Position numbers and translations under genes: made by a program
Assembly (NCBI GenBank): GCA_958430865.1
Contig: CAUDNR010004134.1
Coordinates: 75,093-139,092, forward strand
Reading direction: 5' to 3'
Source: Entrophospora sp. SA101
Taxonomy: Eukaryota > Glomeromycota > Glomeromycetes > Entrophosporales > Entrophosporaceae
Length of the DNA stretch: 64,000 nt
Shown: piece after piece, positions 11,560 through 24,155 of the stretch
How the letters are laid out: the number at the start of each line of letters is the position of its first letter
How positions within the stretch are numbered: the stretch's first letter is position 1
Notes under the pieces: generated by a model
What the model saw: the letters and a program-made list of their open reading frames with translations, nothing else
What the model was told of the DNA's origin: nothing
The model's database searches: none

Positions 11560-12170
11560 ATAATGAAATTATTGGCAACAATTGAAGGAGGGACCACTAC
11601 AATACACCTCTGGTAATGTTTTGAGTGCCCACAACAATTGGTGGATCCCAAAAAACATTTGATGCTCGAATATTAACTTGGTAGGCAATAAGGTTTGAAG
11701 CAATACAACCAGCAGGGTATTACTATTTTTTTTATAGAGTTCTAAATTCCCACTATCATATTGCGAAAGTCGCATCTTAAGACTAAAACAGTGGATCAAT
11801 CTTAATTATTTTATCAATGATTATGATGGAAGTTTTTGTTGTTCACCAGATGGATTTTTTAACTCAAGGAAGTTCACCATTTAAAGTTTTTAGTTTAAAT
11901 TCTTTTGACAAATTCATGATGCCCAAAATGTCCATGTACCACATTCTAATTATCTTAGTCCTTGAAAGAAGGTTCATCTATTTGGTATTCAAGATAAAGC
12001 AGTATTGAACGTTCTTGGTAAAGATGAATTGGTAAGAAAGATCTTAACAATACACTTGGTATGGTCATTGATGGAATAAAGAAATCGAATAAAGATGAGA
12101 AGCATTTAAAGATTACTTGTGATAATGCTGGTGAACAAAACAAAAATAACTATTTGATTTTAAATTTTAT
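11560..12170 (+). pseudogene. Decayed transposase-like gene with an xQNKNN motif
   Basis: Pieces in several frames resemble a transposase-like family that carries a conserved (A)DNxxGQNKNN motif. Visible pieces are YDGSFCCSPDGFFNS near 11820, HLFGIQDKAV near 11983 and CDNAGEQNKNNYLI near 12120. At least three frame changes and several stops break it. I recognise the motif from a widespread eukaryotic family of transposon-derived proteins but cannot name the superfamily with certainty. The segment is also present in the second copy, with the same breaks. Confidence 0.4.
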
Positions 12171-12346
12171 GGTTCCTGGGAATGCCAAATCAATGTGATT
12201 GCATCTCAAAAAACTATATCAAAAGACAGTGCTATGATATTTTGATATTTATATGACCGTCATTATGATAATCATTATAAAGTGATTGTTTTTATTAAAA
12301 TGTTTGATAAATTATATTATAAATAAAAAATTTATGAAAATGAATA

Positions 12347-15223
12347 TTAATTTACTAAAATAGAATGAGCATTATTGTCATCAAACATAGGTTCATCTAA
12401 AACTTTCTTTATATTTTGCCAAGCTATAGTATGATAATCTAGATCTCTATAAATAGCACTTCGTTCACATAATGCTAAAATATTATTAGGTTCATTTTCC
12501 AACACTTTATGAAAATCTACCAACGACCGATTGATACATCCACGATAACACAATGCCCTAAGCTGTTCTTTGGTATAATTAATTGGTTCCATTGTATTGG
12601 AATTGATTCCTAATGCATTGTTGAAATCTTTCAATGCTGCCTCTTTTTGGTTTCCTTTGGAATGATAAAGAGTCCCTCTTGCAACATATAATGGTATTAT
12701 GTCATTTAAAACAACTTGTCCGGTTAGATTTATTACTTCAATTGGGCCCGCCATTTTATTCTTATCACCTAGATTCATCTTATCAATTTGTTTTTCTTTT
12801 TCCGCAATTAACTTTGTTAATTCTTCAATTGCCTCATCTGTCTTATTAAAATATTGATAAACTTCGAATTTTGCAGACATAAATATTGTATTTTTTGGTG
12901 AAAGTTTCAGCAATTCATCATAATCTTTAATTGCATCTTCATATCTACACAATTCCAATAACAATCTAGCTCGATTCTCCAAATATTTCAAGTTTTTGGG
13001 TTCTGATTTCACCAATTGGCACCAATCATTCAATGCATCGTAATACTGATCTTGTGACTCGTAAATTTTTGCTCTATGAAGCAATATTTCTTTATTTTTA
13101 GGGGTTTTTTCCAACAATTTACTTAAATCTGATACAGCACCCTTATGGTCACCAAGTTCTTCATATATTAAAGCTCTCAATTCGTATGAATTAGTATTAT
13201 TCTCTTCTAATTCCAAGGATTTATTGATGTCATTTAAAGCTTCATTGAATTTATTCAGTTTATATAATGATTCACTTCTATCATGTAAGGCAATTGGATC
13301 ATTCGGCTTCAATTTTAACACTTTATCAAAATCCTTTATTGCTTCATTATATTTTTTTGTATATGAAAAAGTTTTGCCTCGATATCGATAGCCTGAAGGA
13401 TTATTTGGTTCGATTGAGATTGATTTTTCTAAATCTAGCACAGCTAGATTATATTTTCCACTTAATGTATATATTTTTCCACGATTTCTTAAAAGTTTAG
13501 CATTTTGTGGTTCTATTCCAATAGCAGAATTCATATCTGACAATGAATTAACATAGTCCTTTCGTTCCCTATAGACTTTTGCTCTGGAAAGATATGCAAG
13601 AACGTTTTTTGCATCGATTGATAATGCTTTATTCAAATCACTCAATGCCTCATCATATCTTTTCAGAGCTTTATAGACAGTTCCTCTTTCAGATAGTCTT
13701 TTTGCATCATTTGGAAATAGTTTTAATGATTCATCCAACAAATTTAATGCATCATCATACCGATTCAATTGTGCATAGAGTTGATTAAGTAATGTGGCAG
13801 CTTTAGCATCATTCCCCTTACCAATCTTTAATGCTAATTTAGCATCTCCTACTGCATCTTGGTATTGCCGTAAAATTTGATAAATTTGTGCACGTCTTCT
13901 ATAAGTAGATGCTTTAGGTTTCAAATTTAATGCTTTAGTGTAATCATTAAGTGCCTCTTTATATCTAGATAAACCTTGATATGCTTGACCTCGATTACTG
14001 AATAGAGATGCAGTAATGGCAGATTTAGGATCTAGCGATAGTCCAATTAATTGTTCTAAATCATTCAATGATTCCTCATATTTTTCTAATAATTTAAATA
14101 ATTTTGCTCTTTTTAGTATAAGCAAAGGATTTGTTGGAGACAGATCCAAAGCTTTAGTGATATCTTTTAATGATTTTTGATAATTTGATAATTTTTTATA
14201 AGTATCCCCTCTAAGATGTAAAGCGTCAATATTGTCGGGTTCTGCCAACAAAACTATATTTAAACTACCAATTGCTAACGAGAACTCATTTCTTTGATAA
14301 TGTATCAAAGCTTGTTTATTTAATAACCAAGGATCTTGTGATTTAATTAGCAGTCCTGCATTCACATGGTAAATCATTTCGGAGTTATTTTTCTCTTGTG
14401 TAAAATACTCGGCACAAATTTTATGTGATTCAAATGCCAATGTATTATTTGGTTCTATTTTCAATGCTTTACGTAATTCATCGATTGCTTGGTTTTTCTT
14501 ATCAAAATCTCTGTACAATAATATTCCACGTAGAAATAGAGCATGTGATTTATCTGGTTTGAGTTTAAGAACATGGTCCAAATCTTCAAGTGCTTGTGAT
14601 TTCTCACCAAGATTTAGAAAAATCTCTGCCCGTTCACATCTGTATGTACATGAGTTGGGTTTATTTTGAATTAATTTTGTACAATGTTCTAAAGATTCTT
14701 TGTGATTCTTTAATTTGATTGCCTTCAATAATTTTTGCCTTGTTGGATTTAATTTATTTGGTACCATCGATGCGATTAAATTTCTCCCGCCGCTATTACT
14801 ATGTTCTGTTTTCGATCTAGGATACTGCTTATCTTTGTCTTTTTTATTAAAACTTTTGATGCTGAATGATCTTGGCTTTTTATGGAAAGTTGAAGAAGGA
14901 ACGCCAGGATTAACATTATTATCATTGTCATCATCATCATCATCATTACTATCGACAACATCACAACTATAAATACTATTTATTTTACTGCCTTCTCCAT
15001 TGATACTACTGTCTCTTCTACGACCGTGACCTTTGCCATTACTACCACCTGTTTTACTGCCATAATCACCATTTACGTCATCAATTTTTTTTTTACCCTG
15101 TTTATTTTAACACATATTTATTAATGCGTTGAAACGACCTTGTTAACCAGAAAAAAACATTATATCTACCTCTCTGTTTTCATCAGAATCGTGAGATTTT
15201 CCTCCAAGCATATTTAAATCCAT
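12347..15223 (-). CDS. Large TPR-repeat protein
   Basis: Two exons, 15223-15170 and 15097-12347, separated by a 72-base GT-AG intron, give 934 residues. The first exon begins MDLNMLGGKSHDSDENRE and joins in phase with a low-complexity, Ser/Asn/Asp-rich region of about 110 residues that contains a run of aspartates; there is no stop before the internal methionine at 14767. From about residue 135 to the end lie about twenty tetratricopeptide repeats of roughly 34 residues. Each shows the usual A-L-x-D-x-x-K-A-L and A-L-x-x-R-x-x-x-Y pattern, with the P-N or P-K turn between units. TPR solenoids bind peptides and chaperones; this protein's partner is unknown. An alternative start at 14767 would remove the acidic region. 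Confidence 0.85.
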
Positions 15224-16066
15224 TCTTATTTATAATTTACAATATAAGTTGATAGAGTGAGTAATTCGATAAATTAATAAATTTACAAAAAAAAAAATTT
15301 ATAAACAAAGAGAAAAAACGAGCGAAAAACTTTGGAAAATATTTAAAAGAAGAAAAAGAAGAAAAAAAAGTGGATTAAATAATGATGATTATTACAATAT
15401 GCTTTTTATAAATTTGGAAATTTGTATGAGGGATACATACATGTTACAATCCAAAATTTTTATTTTGTATATTTGACCACCCAACGTGTCTCTGTTCTAT
15501 TTATAGGATATTTATTGCTAATTAAAATTTATATCAAAAAACAAACAAAAACCAATTAAATAATAATCTCAATTATTAATACAAAAGATTAGCCATCCCT
15601 CTTGCTCCGCTGAATTCAACCTCCCATTTGCTCGGCGATTAATACCTTCAATTGCCACAAAGAAGATATACTATTAAATCAGTAACTTCGAATCTCGCCA
15701 TAACAAATCTTTTAGCTGAATCACCTTCAGTCAAAATTAATTACAGTATTGAGCACCTTTGATGTTGGCAGTAGAAGCAATTGCACGAACAGATGGCCTT
15801 TCCAACTACATTTACATTGTATGATTCATTTTACCTAACGTTTTGCTTGTATGTTTGCTTGCTTTGGTCTCTTTTTTTTTTTTTTGTTATTATTATACGG
15901 AAGTGTTATCCGACTTGCATTTTATTTGATGGGATACAGTACATATTAATATATATCGGGATAATATATATATACAATTGATTTTATCTTACTACATTGG
16001 TAATAGCTAGTAAACTTGTTTATTAACATAAAATGGGATTATCATTTATCAAATGATTTTACAAAA
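15224..16066. other. Intergenic region upstream of the TPR gene
   Basis: It contains purine-rich AAGAAGAAAAAGAAG tracts near 15346, a relatively less AT-biased patch at 15590-15800 with no clear reading frame, and TA-rich tracts near 15945. I looked for an exon in the 15590-15800 patch on both strands and found no recognisable protein. Confidence 0.35.
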
Positions 16067-16284
16067 ATGGAAAAACAACAATTAAATGTTGTAAAAATAA
16101 ACTTACAAAAGAAAGAATGCATTTAATTCCTCCCTCCGGTTTTTCCATTCGCGTTGAAGTTCCTCCTGGAGGTACTATATACAAAGCAAATGTGACATTG
16201 GACGCTGCTATTACTATAGAACTATTGCTGAAGTCCGTTAAAGAATACTTTGGAAAAGAAAATAAAAAATATGACGACTATAAA

Positions 16285-16322
<38 letters not shown>

Positions 16323-18042
16323 GAGTAGAACATACAATATACTGATATTCTTAAAAGGCAAGGATTAAAAATGGGTGTTTATTTGTAAAAATACTTATGG
16401 AATGCAATGTCAGTGAATAATTTTTTATTATTACAACAACAGGAAGAATTCCATTTAAAATTTATATGGAAATGCAAACTGGTAAAATTATAGAACTTTA
16501 TGTGACTAACAAAAACACTGTTTTGGATATTAAAAAAATGATTAGGAGTTCCAAATGTGTTCCTGTTTAAAGACAGGTTCTTTTCATTTGATGGAAAAGA
16601 ATCGAGAGGCAATTATAGCAGTTTGAAAGGTTTTATCTAAGATTCAAAAGAAGTCAAAATTATTCTTGTCTTTAAAGAAAAAGGAACAAGCTGATAATGG
16701 AACAGGCCCTTGTTTTTAATGGAATAATGTTGGTGGTATCTTTGAAATTTTGACATTAAAAAGGATCATCATATTTTGTGAAATCACAAACTGGGAAAAC
16801 CATTGATCTATCAGTAGAAATGAGTGATACCATTAAAAAACATGATATATGGTAAAGAAGGTATTCCTCCTGATCAACAAACACCTTATTTTTCTGATGA
16901 GCAATTAGAATATGGATGTACTTTAAATGATTATAGTATCAAAAGCATTACACATTGCATCTTATACTTGGATACGTAGAGGAATGTTTCAAAACATATA
17001 CAATGTAAAGCTCATGTTGGTATTGCTTGTAATTGTTGTGATAAAAAAGAATGGAAAGGAGCAAGGTAAGTAAATAATTAGCTCAGCCAAATTTTTTTTG
17101 CAAACAATCAAAATATTTATTTTGTCTTGCTGATGCAATTTACTTATAATGCTTTTCTAATAGGTATAACTGTTCGATACCACAGCTAACCTTATAAATG
17201 CTTCCAACAACGGAAAAAGAGATGTGTAAATTCCTACGCGAGGAGGAAAAGCGAAAGCTATCATAACAACAATATTACAAAGTTGGAAGCGATCCCACAT
17301 CTGGCAAGGACTAGATGGAGTTACTGATCAAATACAACATGAGTTGGTTTGAGAGTTTAGCTACTCAGATGAAGCTGTACAATTATTAAGACGTGCTTCA
17401 CAACTTTATAAAGGTAAAAAGACATTCTCCCTTTTTTTTGGTCATTGTATTATCCCTAGCATTATTCATTAATTTTTCTTCCTTGTTTTTTTTTCTTATG
17501 ATTCTGAATTTTATAACACTCAAGCGTATGCTCGCAGCAACATTGCTTCCATTGGAGACCTCAAAAAAGGAATTCCAGCACCTGATTGTCTATTGATTTC
17601 CCTAAATACTGCAACAAAAACTATCAGATCACTACCAAAAATAACTCGATTGCACTCTCTTTATAAACCAGGATAACCTTTTGTTGATTTCATACCTGTC
17701 CCTTGTATCGTTACATACCTTATTTGCTCAATGACATTTATAAGAAAAGATAGACTTTTGCATGATTCAAATTTGTGAAGTACACGCTAGTAATGTTTGG
17801 TCTATTAGTAATATTGTAAATGTTAAAGAGCACCGTACATTGAAAGAATGATTAAAAGCTGCACATGAAATAGTTAATGAAAGATTTTTGTGTGCTGGCT
17901 GATACAATGGATGATAATAGTTTTTTGAAATTATATTTGCCTTGGCCATTCCGATTTTCTATAACTTTAGATGGTATTTTTAAACTTGTTGAAATGCCAA
18001 AAGAAGCACACAGATCTAGTCAATTCCTTAAGCACTCTTAAT
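16067..18042 (+). pseudogene. Decayed multi-ubiquitin-like/zinc-finger protein gene
   Basis: Several frame-shifted pieces can be read in order. IRVEVPPGGTIYKANVTLDA lies near 16150. The first ubiquitin-like piece (MQTGKIIELYVTNKNTVLDI, 16470-16530) recalls the start of ubiquitin. A second has VKSQTGKTIDLSVEMSDTIK, KEGIPPDQQ and LNDYSIKS (16777-16960), each aligning with the matching segment of ubiquitin. A cysteine-rich piece (HVGIACNCCDKKEWKGARYNC, about 17012-17170) follows, interrupted by what looks like a preserved GTAAGT...TAG intron and resembling a ZZ-type zinc finger. The tail carries IPAPDCLL, PVPCIVTYLICS and LPWPFRF. Many stops and frame changes separate the pieces, so the gene is dead in this form. 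The original function was probably ubiquitin-related; that is inference. Confidence 0.6.
16290..16319. repeat. TA dinucleotide microsatellite
   Basis: A run of about fourteen TA units interrupts the ubiquitin-like pseudogene. The tract in the second copy (57946-57975) has the same length, which is notable because such tracts usually change length quickly. Confidence 0.8.
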
Positions 18043-20429
18043 TAAAAATTATACAGTGGGATTGCTTAAAAAAATTAAATAAATACAACTTATATCATAT
18101 CAGCCGATTTGGTTTTTTGGGCCTTTTTTCAAACCTTATGTCTTGATGTTAAACACGAGTATTTTTAATGTCAGTAGAATGATAATTAACCCTAAAAAAA
18201 ATATTTGCTCCGCTAAAAAAAACTATTTTACTATTCAACAACCCGTCAGACCAATGGCCCCACCTCAAAACCAATGGGTTTTTGCTAGTATAAAGTATTC
18301 ATAACGTTATGATCATACCGTACTGGATTTTGGGGTTCAAACAAAATCAGCGCATATGTATATTTATTAATACATAAAATATTTTTATCACACATATCGG
18401 AAGTTTTCTAGAAAAAAATAAATATACAAATTTTGGTGTTATCATTAATATAAAGTAGAGGAAGAAGATTTTTATTCTTCTACTATTTATTGAAATGGTT
18501 TTAGTGAGCATGTTTGAGTTTTAAGTAAATAATTTGAAAGAAACTTTGCCTATATATTGAAAGTCTGATTCGGATCTTTCATCATTGAATATTAAATTCT
18601 TCTACAAGTAATATGTGATGATAATTTTGAATTTTTAATAATAGAAATTAAAATGTAATGCAATATATTTTTACCATGAGAATCAAAAACATTATCATAT
18701 CCGTGATTTTTTATCATTCTATGATCGAGTTTTTTTAAAAAAAATGCGTGTAGCATCTTCTGTTTTTGAATAATTCTGTAACTGAAGTTATAGACTTCCC
18801 CCAAAAATGTTCACTCACAGCTATCTAATCCAGCTTGTTGTAGCGAATGAATTTTTTTAATATTATATTATCATAATCCATGCTAAGTATAAACACAAAT
18901 AAAATCTTTTTTATAGTCCCTTTTTCTAAATAAATTATATCAGGCATAGGCCAATCTTACCAGATATCAAATATAAATACATAAACAACGATTTAAATAA
19001 AAAATACGACTTTTATATGATATAAATTAAAACAATTTCTGAGCAGAGATTTCTAAACCAAAGCATCAAAACATACCAATTAATAGAATTCTTTGATGTT
19101 ATCTCCTTTTTGATCTTTATATATTTGTTTATTTCTCGGATTGTATATAGTTTTGATTATGTGTTACATCAATAATATGGGTTTGTTGCTTTTTTATTAT
19201 CATTATTGAGATTCATAAAATCTACTGGACTGCGATTTAGTTTTCGTACGTATTTTCAAGTCACAAATTTCTTTTCTTTTCCAAAAAGCAGATAATAGCA
19301 TCAGATCAATTTAACACTTTCACGGAAGGGTAAAATGTTGTCTTTTATTCATTGTTGCCGGTTTCCTTGGAGCTGTTTAGCATAAATATACTACAATCTT
19401 CAAGAATCTTACCTTAGGTTCAAAACGCTACCCTACAAAAGCTTAGGTACTTAAAATGTGCTCAAAATGTACCTTAAAATATTTGGTGGATGCCTTAAGT
19501 ATGTTTTGAGCGTGTAATACTATACTAAAAACATACTTATTCATTGAAATACACTTGAAAGGTAGTTGAAATGCTATACAAAGTATATTTGAAATTTTCC
19601 ACTATTGAAAAAAGTATATTTTAAGCATATTCTAAGTATCGCTTTTCTAATTCCTTTCAGAATAGCACAGTCAGTCATCTAATCATTTATTGGCCTGAAT
19701 AATTGAATTGAATTAAATTTAATAACATATCCAAAAATCCAAAACTAAATCATCCATCGTCTATAATAATTTTATCATTTTGGTACACCTTTTTTAACTC
19801 CTACTGAAACGGTAGTGTTTATTTTATCATTGATAAATCAATATTTAATTTTACACGTTTATTGAACAAAGTTTTTCTTGTGACAATCGATCAGCATTGT
19901 ATTTTTTAACTTTGTAAGTAAACGTGAGTGAAGGAAGCCTTACCTAATATATCATTTTTACAAAAATTGGGGGACTAGATACACTTTAAAGTCACTTGTA
20001 AACTCCTGACGAATATCCACATATAAAGATTAACCAAATTATATTTGTGATAAACAATGGAAACTGGCGTAAGTTTACGAAAGTTTTAGTTTCCTAATGA
20101 TGTGGAAAAGGAAGCAGATATGTGGATAAATTGACAGCAAAGTTAAAATTGGATAAAGCAAAGTAAGAGACGTAAACAATACAGTACATCTAATTCACCT
20201 TTTGCTGTTCTAATTTGTTAATCCTTCTCGTAAAAAGTTCAGTTGTTGATGCAATCATTCATTTATTTGGTGATCTTTGACAAATTTTGACATCTTTTTT
20301 TTTCTGGCAAATATTCTAGCTATATTTGGCTATCTATACCAAATAAAGATAATCAAATTTTTAGGTTACGCAATTAATAGATCAAAGTAAAATTTTAAAA
20401 AAAAATTTGATAAATAATCATCAATAATA
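18043..20429. other. 2.4-kb intergenic region with a foldback repeat
   Basis: No gene was recognised. Bases 18592-18804 hold a random minus-strand open frame. A foldback-type repeat lies near 19440-19650 and is described separately. The single substitution between the two duplication copies (18249) falls here. The last few hundred bases should hold the UTP18 promoter, but no element is distinctive. Confidence 0.45.
19440..19650. repeat. Foldback (MITE-like) repeat, GCTCAAAA/TTTTGAGC family
   Basis: The segment near 19455-19480 (TGTGCTCAAAATGTACCTTA) is an imperfect inverted copy of that near 19496-19520 (CTTAAGTATGTTTTGAGCGTG). Similar words recur further right. A related foldback lies at 43918-44040, which indicates a dispersed family of small non-autonomous elements. 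No target duplication was identified. Confidence 0.45.
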
Positions 20430-21429
20430 ATGTTTTTTGACGATTACGAAATCGATGAAGCATTAAAAGAAACAATTAAAGAAAAAGACAAAGATGAGTA
20501 TTATTCTTCAGTTGATGAGTCAGAACAAGAAGAAGTTGTGAAAGATAAAGAGGAGAAAGTGAAAGAAAGTGAAGAGGAAGAGGAAGAGGAGGAGGAGGAG
20601 GAGGAGGAAGAATTGAAAGTAATTTATCGGAATACTTTTATATTTTGAATTTTGTGTTAAATTTATAAAGTTTATACCTTTACATACGCGTACACATTTT
20701 TAAAAAATAACAGAATTCAACTGACTCATCTTTACAACCAATATCATTTTCAATTGATCCAACGCCCACCAAAAATTATGAAAAATTACTTGACGATCAT
20801 GATGATGATGATATCAGCGAGGAGAATGATATTGCTAATGAAGGTATGATGAATTGGTTATAGATTCTTAATAATTTTAGATGTCAAATTAATTAATTAA
20901 TTAATTGCTAAATAACTCCCAAAAAAAGAAACGTTGTCGTCTTCGTCATCAAAGAAAATCGTTTGGCAAGATTCAGATGATGAAAACATTACTGTTTCTT
21001 TGAAAAATCAAAGTAAAATTCGTAAATTACGTGAAACTGAAGAAGAGGATTTGATATCGGGTGCTCAATATGAAATGCGATTAAGAAATCAGTGAAGTAA
21101 AACATATGTTCAAATAGCTTATGTTCTTTTTTCTTTTTTTTCAAGATCATATTGTTTCATATTATTATTGAAATAAATTTTTAATTAAAACTTCATCGAA
21201 AATACAAATATATAATAAATTTAGGTTTGAGAAACTTAATCCAACACCTAATTGGGCAACTCTTCCTTCAAAAATTTCCTCTGATAAAAATAAAAAAATA
21301 AAACTGTCAGATCCAAATATATCTGATGCTGATGATGTTGGTGATGATAATAATCGTGTAAAAAAATTATCAAATAAAAAACTTGATATCGTAACAGTGA
21401 AAAATGCAAATCAACAAGATTATTCAAAA

Positions 21430-21468
<39 letters not shown>

Positions 21469-21664
21469 TATTAATTAATTAATTCTTTAACTATTTATTA
21501 ATTCTTTAACTATTTATTAATAATTTTTTTTTTAAAGGGGGTAATTGAAATAGCAAGTTTTCATCCTAATGCACAAGTATTGATGACGGCAGGTTTAGAC
21601 AAGACAATTAGATTGTTTCAGGTTGGATTTAACTACTACCATTATTATCATTTTGTCATAACTC

Positions 21665-21697
<33 letters not shown>

Positions 21698-22765
21698 AAT
21701 AACATTCACAATAATTGTCTTATTTATTTATTTTTCCTGACAGATTGATGGTAAAATAAATCCCAAAATTCAATCAACAATGTTTAAAGATTTACCAATA
21801 TTTAATGCAGCCTTTAATCCAAGTGGTGAAGATATTGTAGTAACAGGTAGAAAAAAACACTATTATATTTATAATATTGAAAGTGATGTGATTGAAAGAC
21901 CTAGAGATATTCATGGATTTAAAGATAAATCACTTGAGAATTTTTCAATATCACCATGTGGAAAATATATTGCATTTGCCGGAAAGAATGGATACATAGC
22001 ATTGATAAGTTATAAGACAAAACAATGGATTACCAGTTTGAAAGTGAATGGTTTAGTAAAGTCAATTGATTGGTCTAGTAATGGTCAATATTTATTTTCT
22101 CTTAGCAGTGATGCTGAAATTTATCAATGGGATGTTGGTATGAGAAAATGTATTTATCGTTTTTTGGATTATGGAGGTTTTAAACCTACAAGAATATCCA
22201 TATCAAAAAATGATTGTTATTATTCTATTGGGTAAAAAATTTTATTTTTTATGTTGGAATTAAATATATATATAAATAATATATATATATACATACAATC
22301 CATATCATTATTAACAAAAAAAAAAAAAATTTTTTTTTATTAAAACATCACACAGATCAAATACTGGTGTTGTAAACATTTATGACAAATCATGTTTAAC
22401 CATTAAAGAACCAAAACCTTTGAAATCTTTTATGAATTTGACAACTTGTATCCACGATATGAAATTTAATCATGATACACAAATATTAGGGATTTCTAGT
22501 CATTCAAAGAAAGATCAATTAAAAATGGTAATATTTATTTTGATTATGATTATATTTATTTATATAACTTTAATATATATTTATTTTATATATGCATTAG
22601 TTTCATTTACCATCTCTTAATGCATTTCCGAATTGGCCAACTTTTTCAACTCCATTAAGTTATGTTCAATGTTTTGATTTTTCACCTGCTAGTGGTTATT
22701 TAGCTGTCGGCAATGATAAAGGCAAAGTTCTTCTATATAGATTAAAAGATTATCCAATTGCTTAA
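20430..22765 (+). CDS. UTP18: UTP18 (U3 snoRNP / SSU processome WD40 protein)
   Basis: Eight exons: 20430-20618, 20714-20843, 20929-21091, 21225-21429, 21538-21621, 21744-22231, 22356-22527 and 22601-22765, giving 531 residues. The N-terminus is acidic, with a glutamate run at about residues 47-60. The diagnostic Utp18 block follows: VWQDSDDENITV, KIRKLRETEEEDLISG, then FEKLNPTPNWA. WD40-type repeats occupy the rest, for example TAGLDKTIRLFQ, SISPCGKYIAFAG and FSPASGYLAVGNDKGKVLLY. In yeast Utp18 is part of the UtpB complex that processes the 18S rRNA precursor in the nucleolus and recruits the exosome helicase Mtr4. Intron 4 begins with a non-canonical-looking GTTATT donor and contains an ATT microsatellite; phases support it. 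The gene ends convergently with RFC. Confidence 0.92.
21430..21475. repeat. ATT trinucleotide microsatellite in UTP18 intron 4
   Basis: About fourteen ATT units start directly at the splice donor of intron 4. The same tract occurs at the same length at 63086-63131 in the second copy. Confidence 0.8.
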
Positions 22766-24155
22766 ATTATTTATTATTATTTTGTCTTTGGTTTAATAAA
22801 TATTATAAAAATTAATTAACCAACTAAATAGTTTATTGTTTTTTTTTTTGATATCCAATACTGGTTTTACCAAATTGGCCTTTGGCCACCAAAAGTCAAA
22901 TCTCTACTACCCATAAGATGCAATGCCTAATTAAAATTTTTATGTCAAGAATTGTCTTGCAAATAAAATCAGTCATATATGCATCAAACTGACCAGGTTT
23001 TGTTGAAAGTAATAAAGTTGGGGGGTATAGATAAATACAAATACATATTCTCTTGTAATTATTGATGATGAGCTATCAGGTTCTTCATCCAAAATAAATA
23101 TAAATCATGTACCGATTTCAACTAATTTCTTTTATGCTAAAAATTCATTATGACGAGTTTATTAATTTTGAAATTTACTTGCATCCGTTTGACTGTAACA
23201 ATATAATAGCTTAAACTCTTCTAATTCGAAAAAAACGTCTTCTTGCTCATCAAAGCCTAATGACAACAACGTTGACAATAATAAAACAAAAAAAAACACA
23301 GATTATACCTCATATAATTACTATTCTAGATACAACGTTTTTGGATGATGTTTTATCTGTTGAAACAGATTTTACTAGGAAATTAAATCTACTTAAAGCT
23401 AGCCTTAAGAAAAAGAATAATAGCAATAAACCTGAATCTACTACATAACATTAATTCAGATAAATTATTGAGAGAAGAAACTATTATTGCCAACGTTCAA
23501 AAAGAGAAATCAGTTCCATCAAGATCTGGCATCAATCATTCCATAAATAATGGTATCAATTAATATTCGACATACACAAACAATTAACGCCAGTCAATAT
23601 ATACTAATCAACACTTCAACGCACTCTAAATATCGAAAAGATCCAATGGGAGTCTCTCCTAGCCGGTAAATAATTTTGCCATTTGTTAATAACCTATTAA
23701 AAATTTATTATTAAAAAATTAATAAAATATTTACCTGCACATGAAGATAAAGAAAATATGATTATGAGTCGCACCGTTAGAAACATGCTAATATAATATT
23801 ATCATCAATAATTAATGCATATCCCTTTTAATCCTTAAACTACTCAAAAAAAAAAAAAGGAATTAAAAGATTATGTATCATTTCCAAAATAATATGAAAT
23901 ATTTTTAAATAGTTTTACCTATCAATGTCCACTGTGCAACAAGTAAAATAACATTAAATGTTAGATGACATTTAGTAATTGCTATTACTATACTTTTATT
24001 ATTTAATATATATACAAGAAATAAAGAAAAAATGAATTAATTTTTTAAATGACTTTTTTTATTGGCTGCCTCATATTACATTCTCATCTATTATATTATA
24101 TACAGGTTAGTGATACCAATTAGCAGAATTATAATTTTTGTCAGAAACTGACAGA
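22766..24155. other. Intergenic between UTP18 and RFC, with a possible gene remnant
   Basis: The region between the convergent 3' ends. A 62-residue open frame at 23260-23448 (FTRKLNLLKASLKKK) is followed in another frame by LLREETIIANVQKEKS (near 23460-23515), which suggests a decayed ORF of unknown family between about 23260 and 23600. No motif allows naming. The remainder is AT-rich without features. Confidence 0.3.

Larger units (their letters stand above)
4128..22344. repeat. Left copy of an 18.2-kb near-identical segmental duplication
   Basis: Every position from 4128 to 22344 corresponds to a position 41,656 bases further on (45784-64000). All gene boundaries, introns and microsatellite tracts share this offset, so there is no net insertion or deletion. 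I noticed a single substitution, 18249 (G) against 59905 (A). The first mismatch to the left is 4127 (A) against 45783 (T), inside the F-box coding region, where an isoleucine codon differs from an asparagine codon. The right edge cannot be seen because the second copy runs off the window. The comparison was made by eye and may have missed isolated differences. Confidence 0.95.

Noticed and set aside
12634..13788. Several plus-strand open frames of 69-77 codons
   Set aside because: They lie antisense within the TPR gene and arise from its repetitive codon pattern.
20430..20648. Stand-alone acidic protein of 72 residues
   Set aside because: It is UTP18 exon 1 read through its donor site; the following exons join in phase.
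23260..23448. Independent 62-residue gene
   Set aside because: No recognisable similarity, start context or splice partners; kept only as a possible remnant in the intergenic entry.
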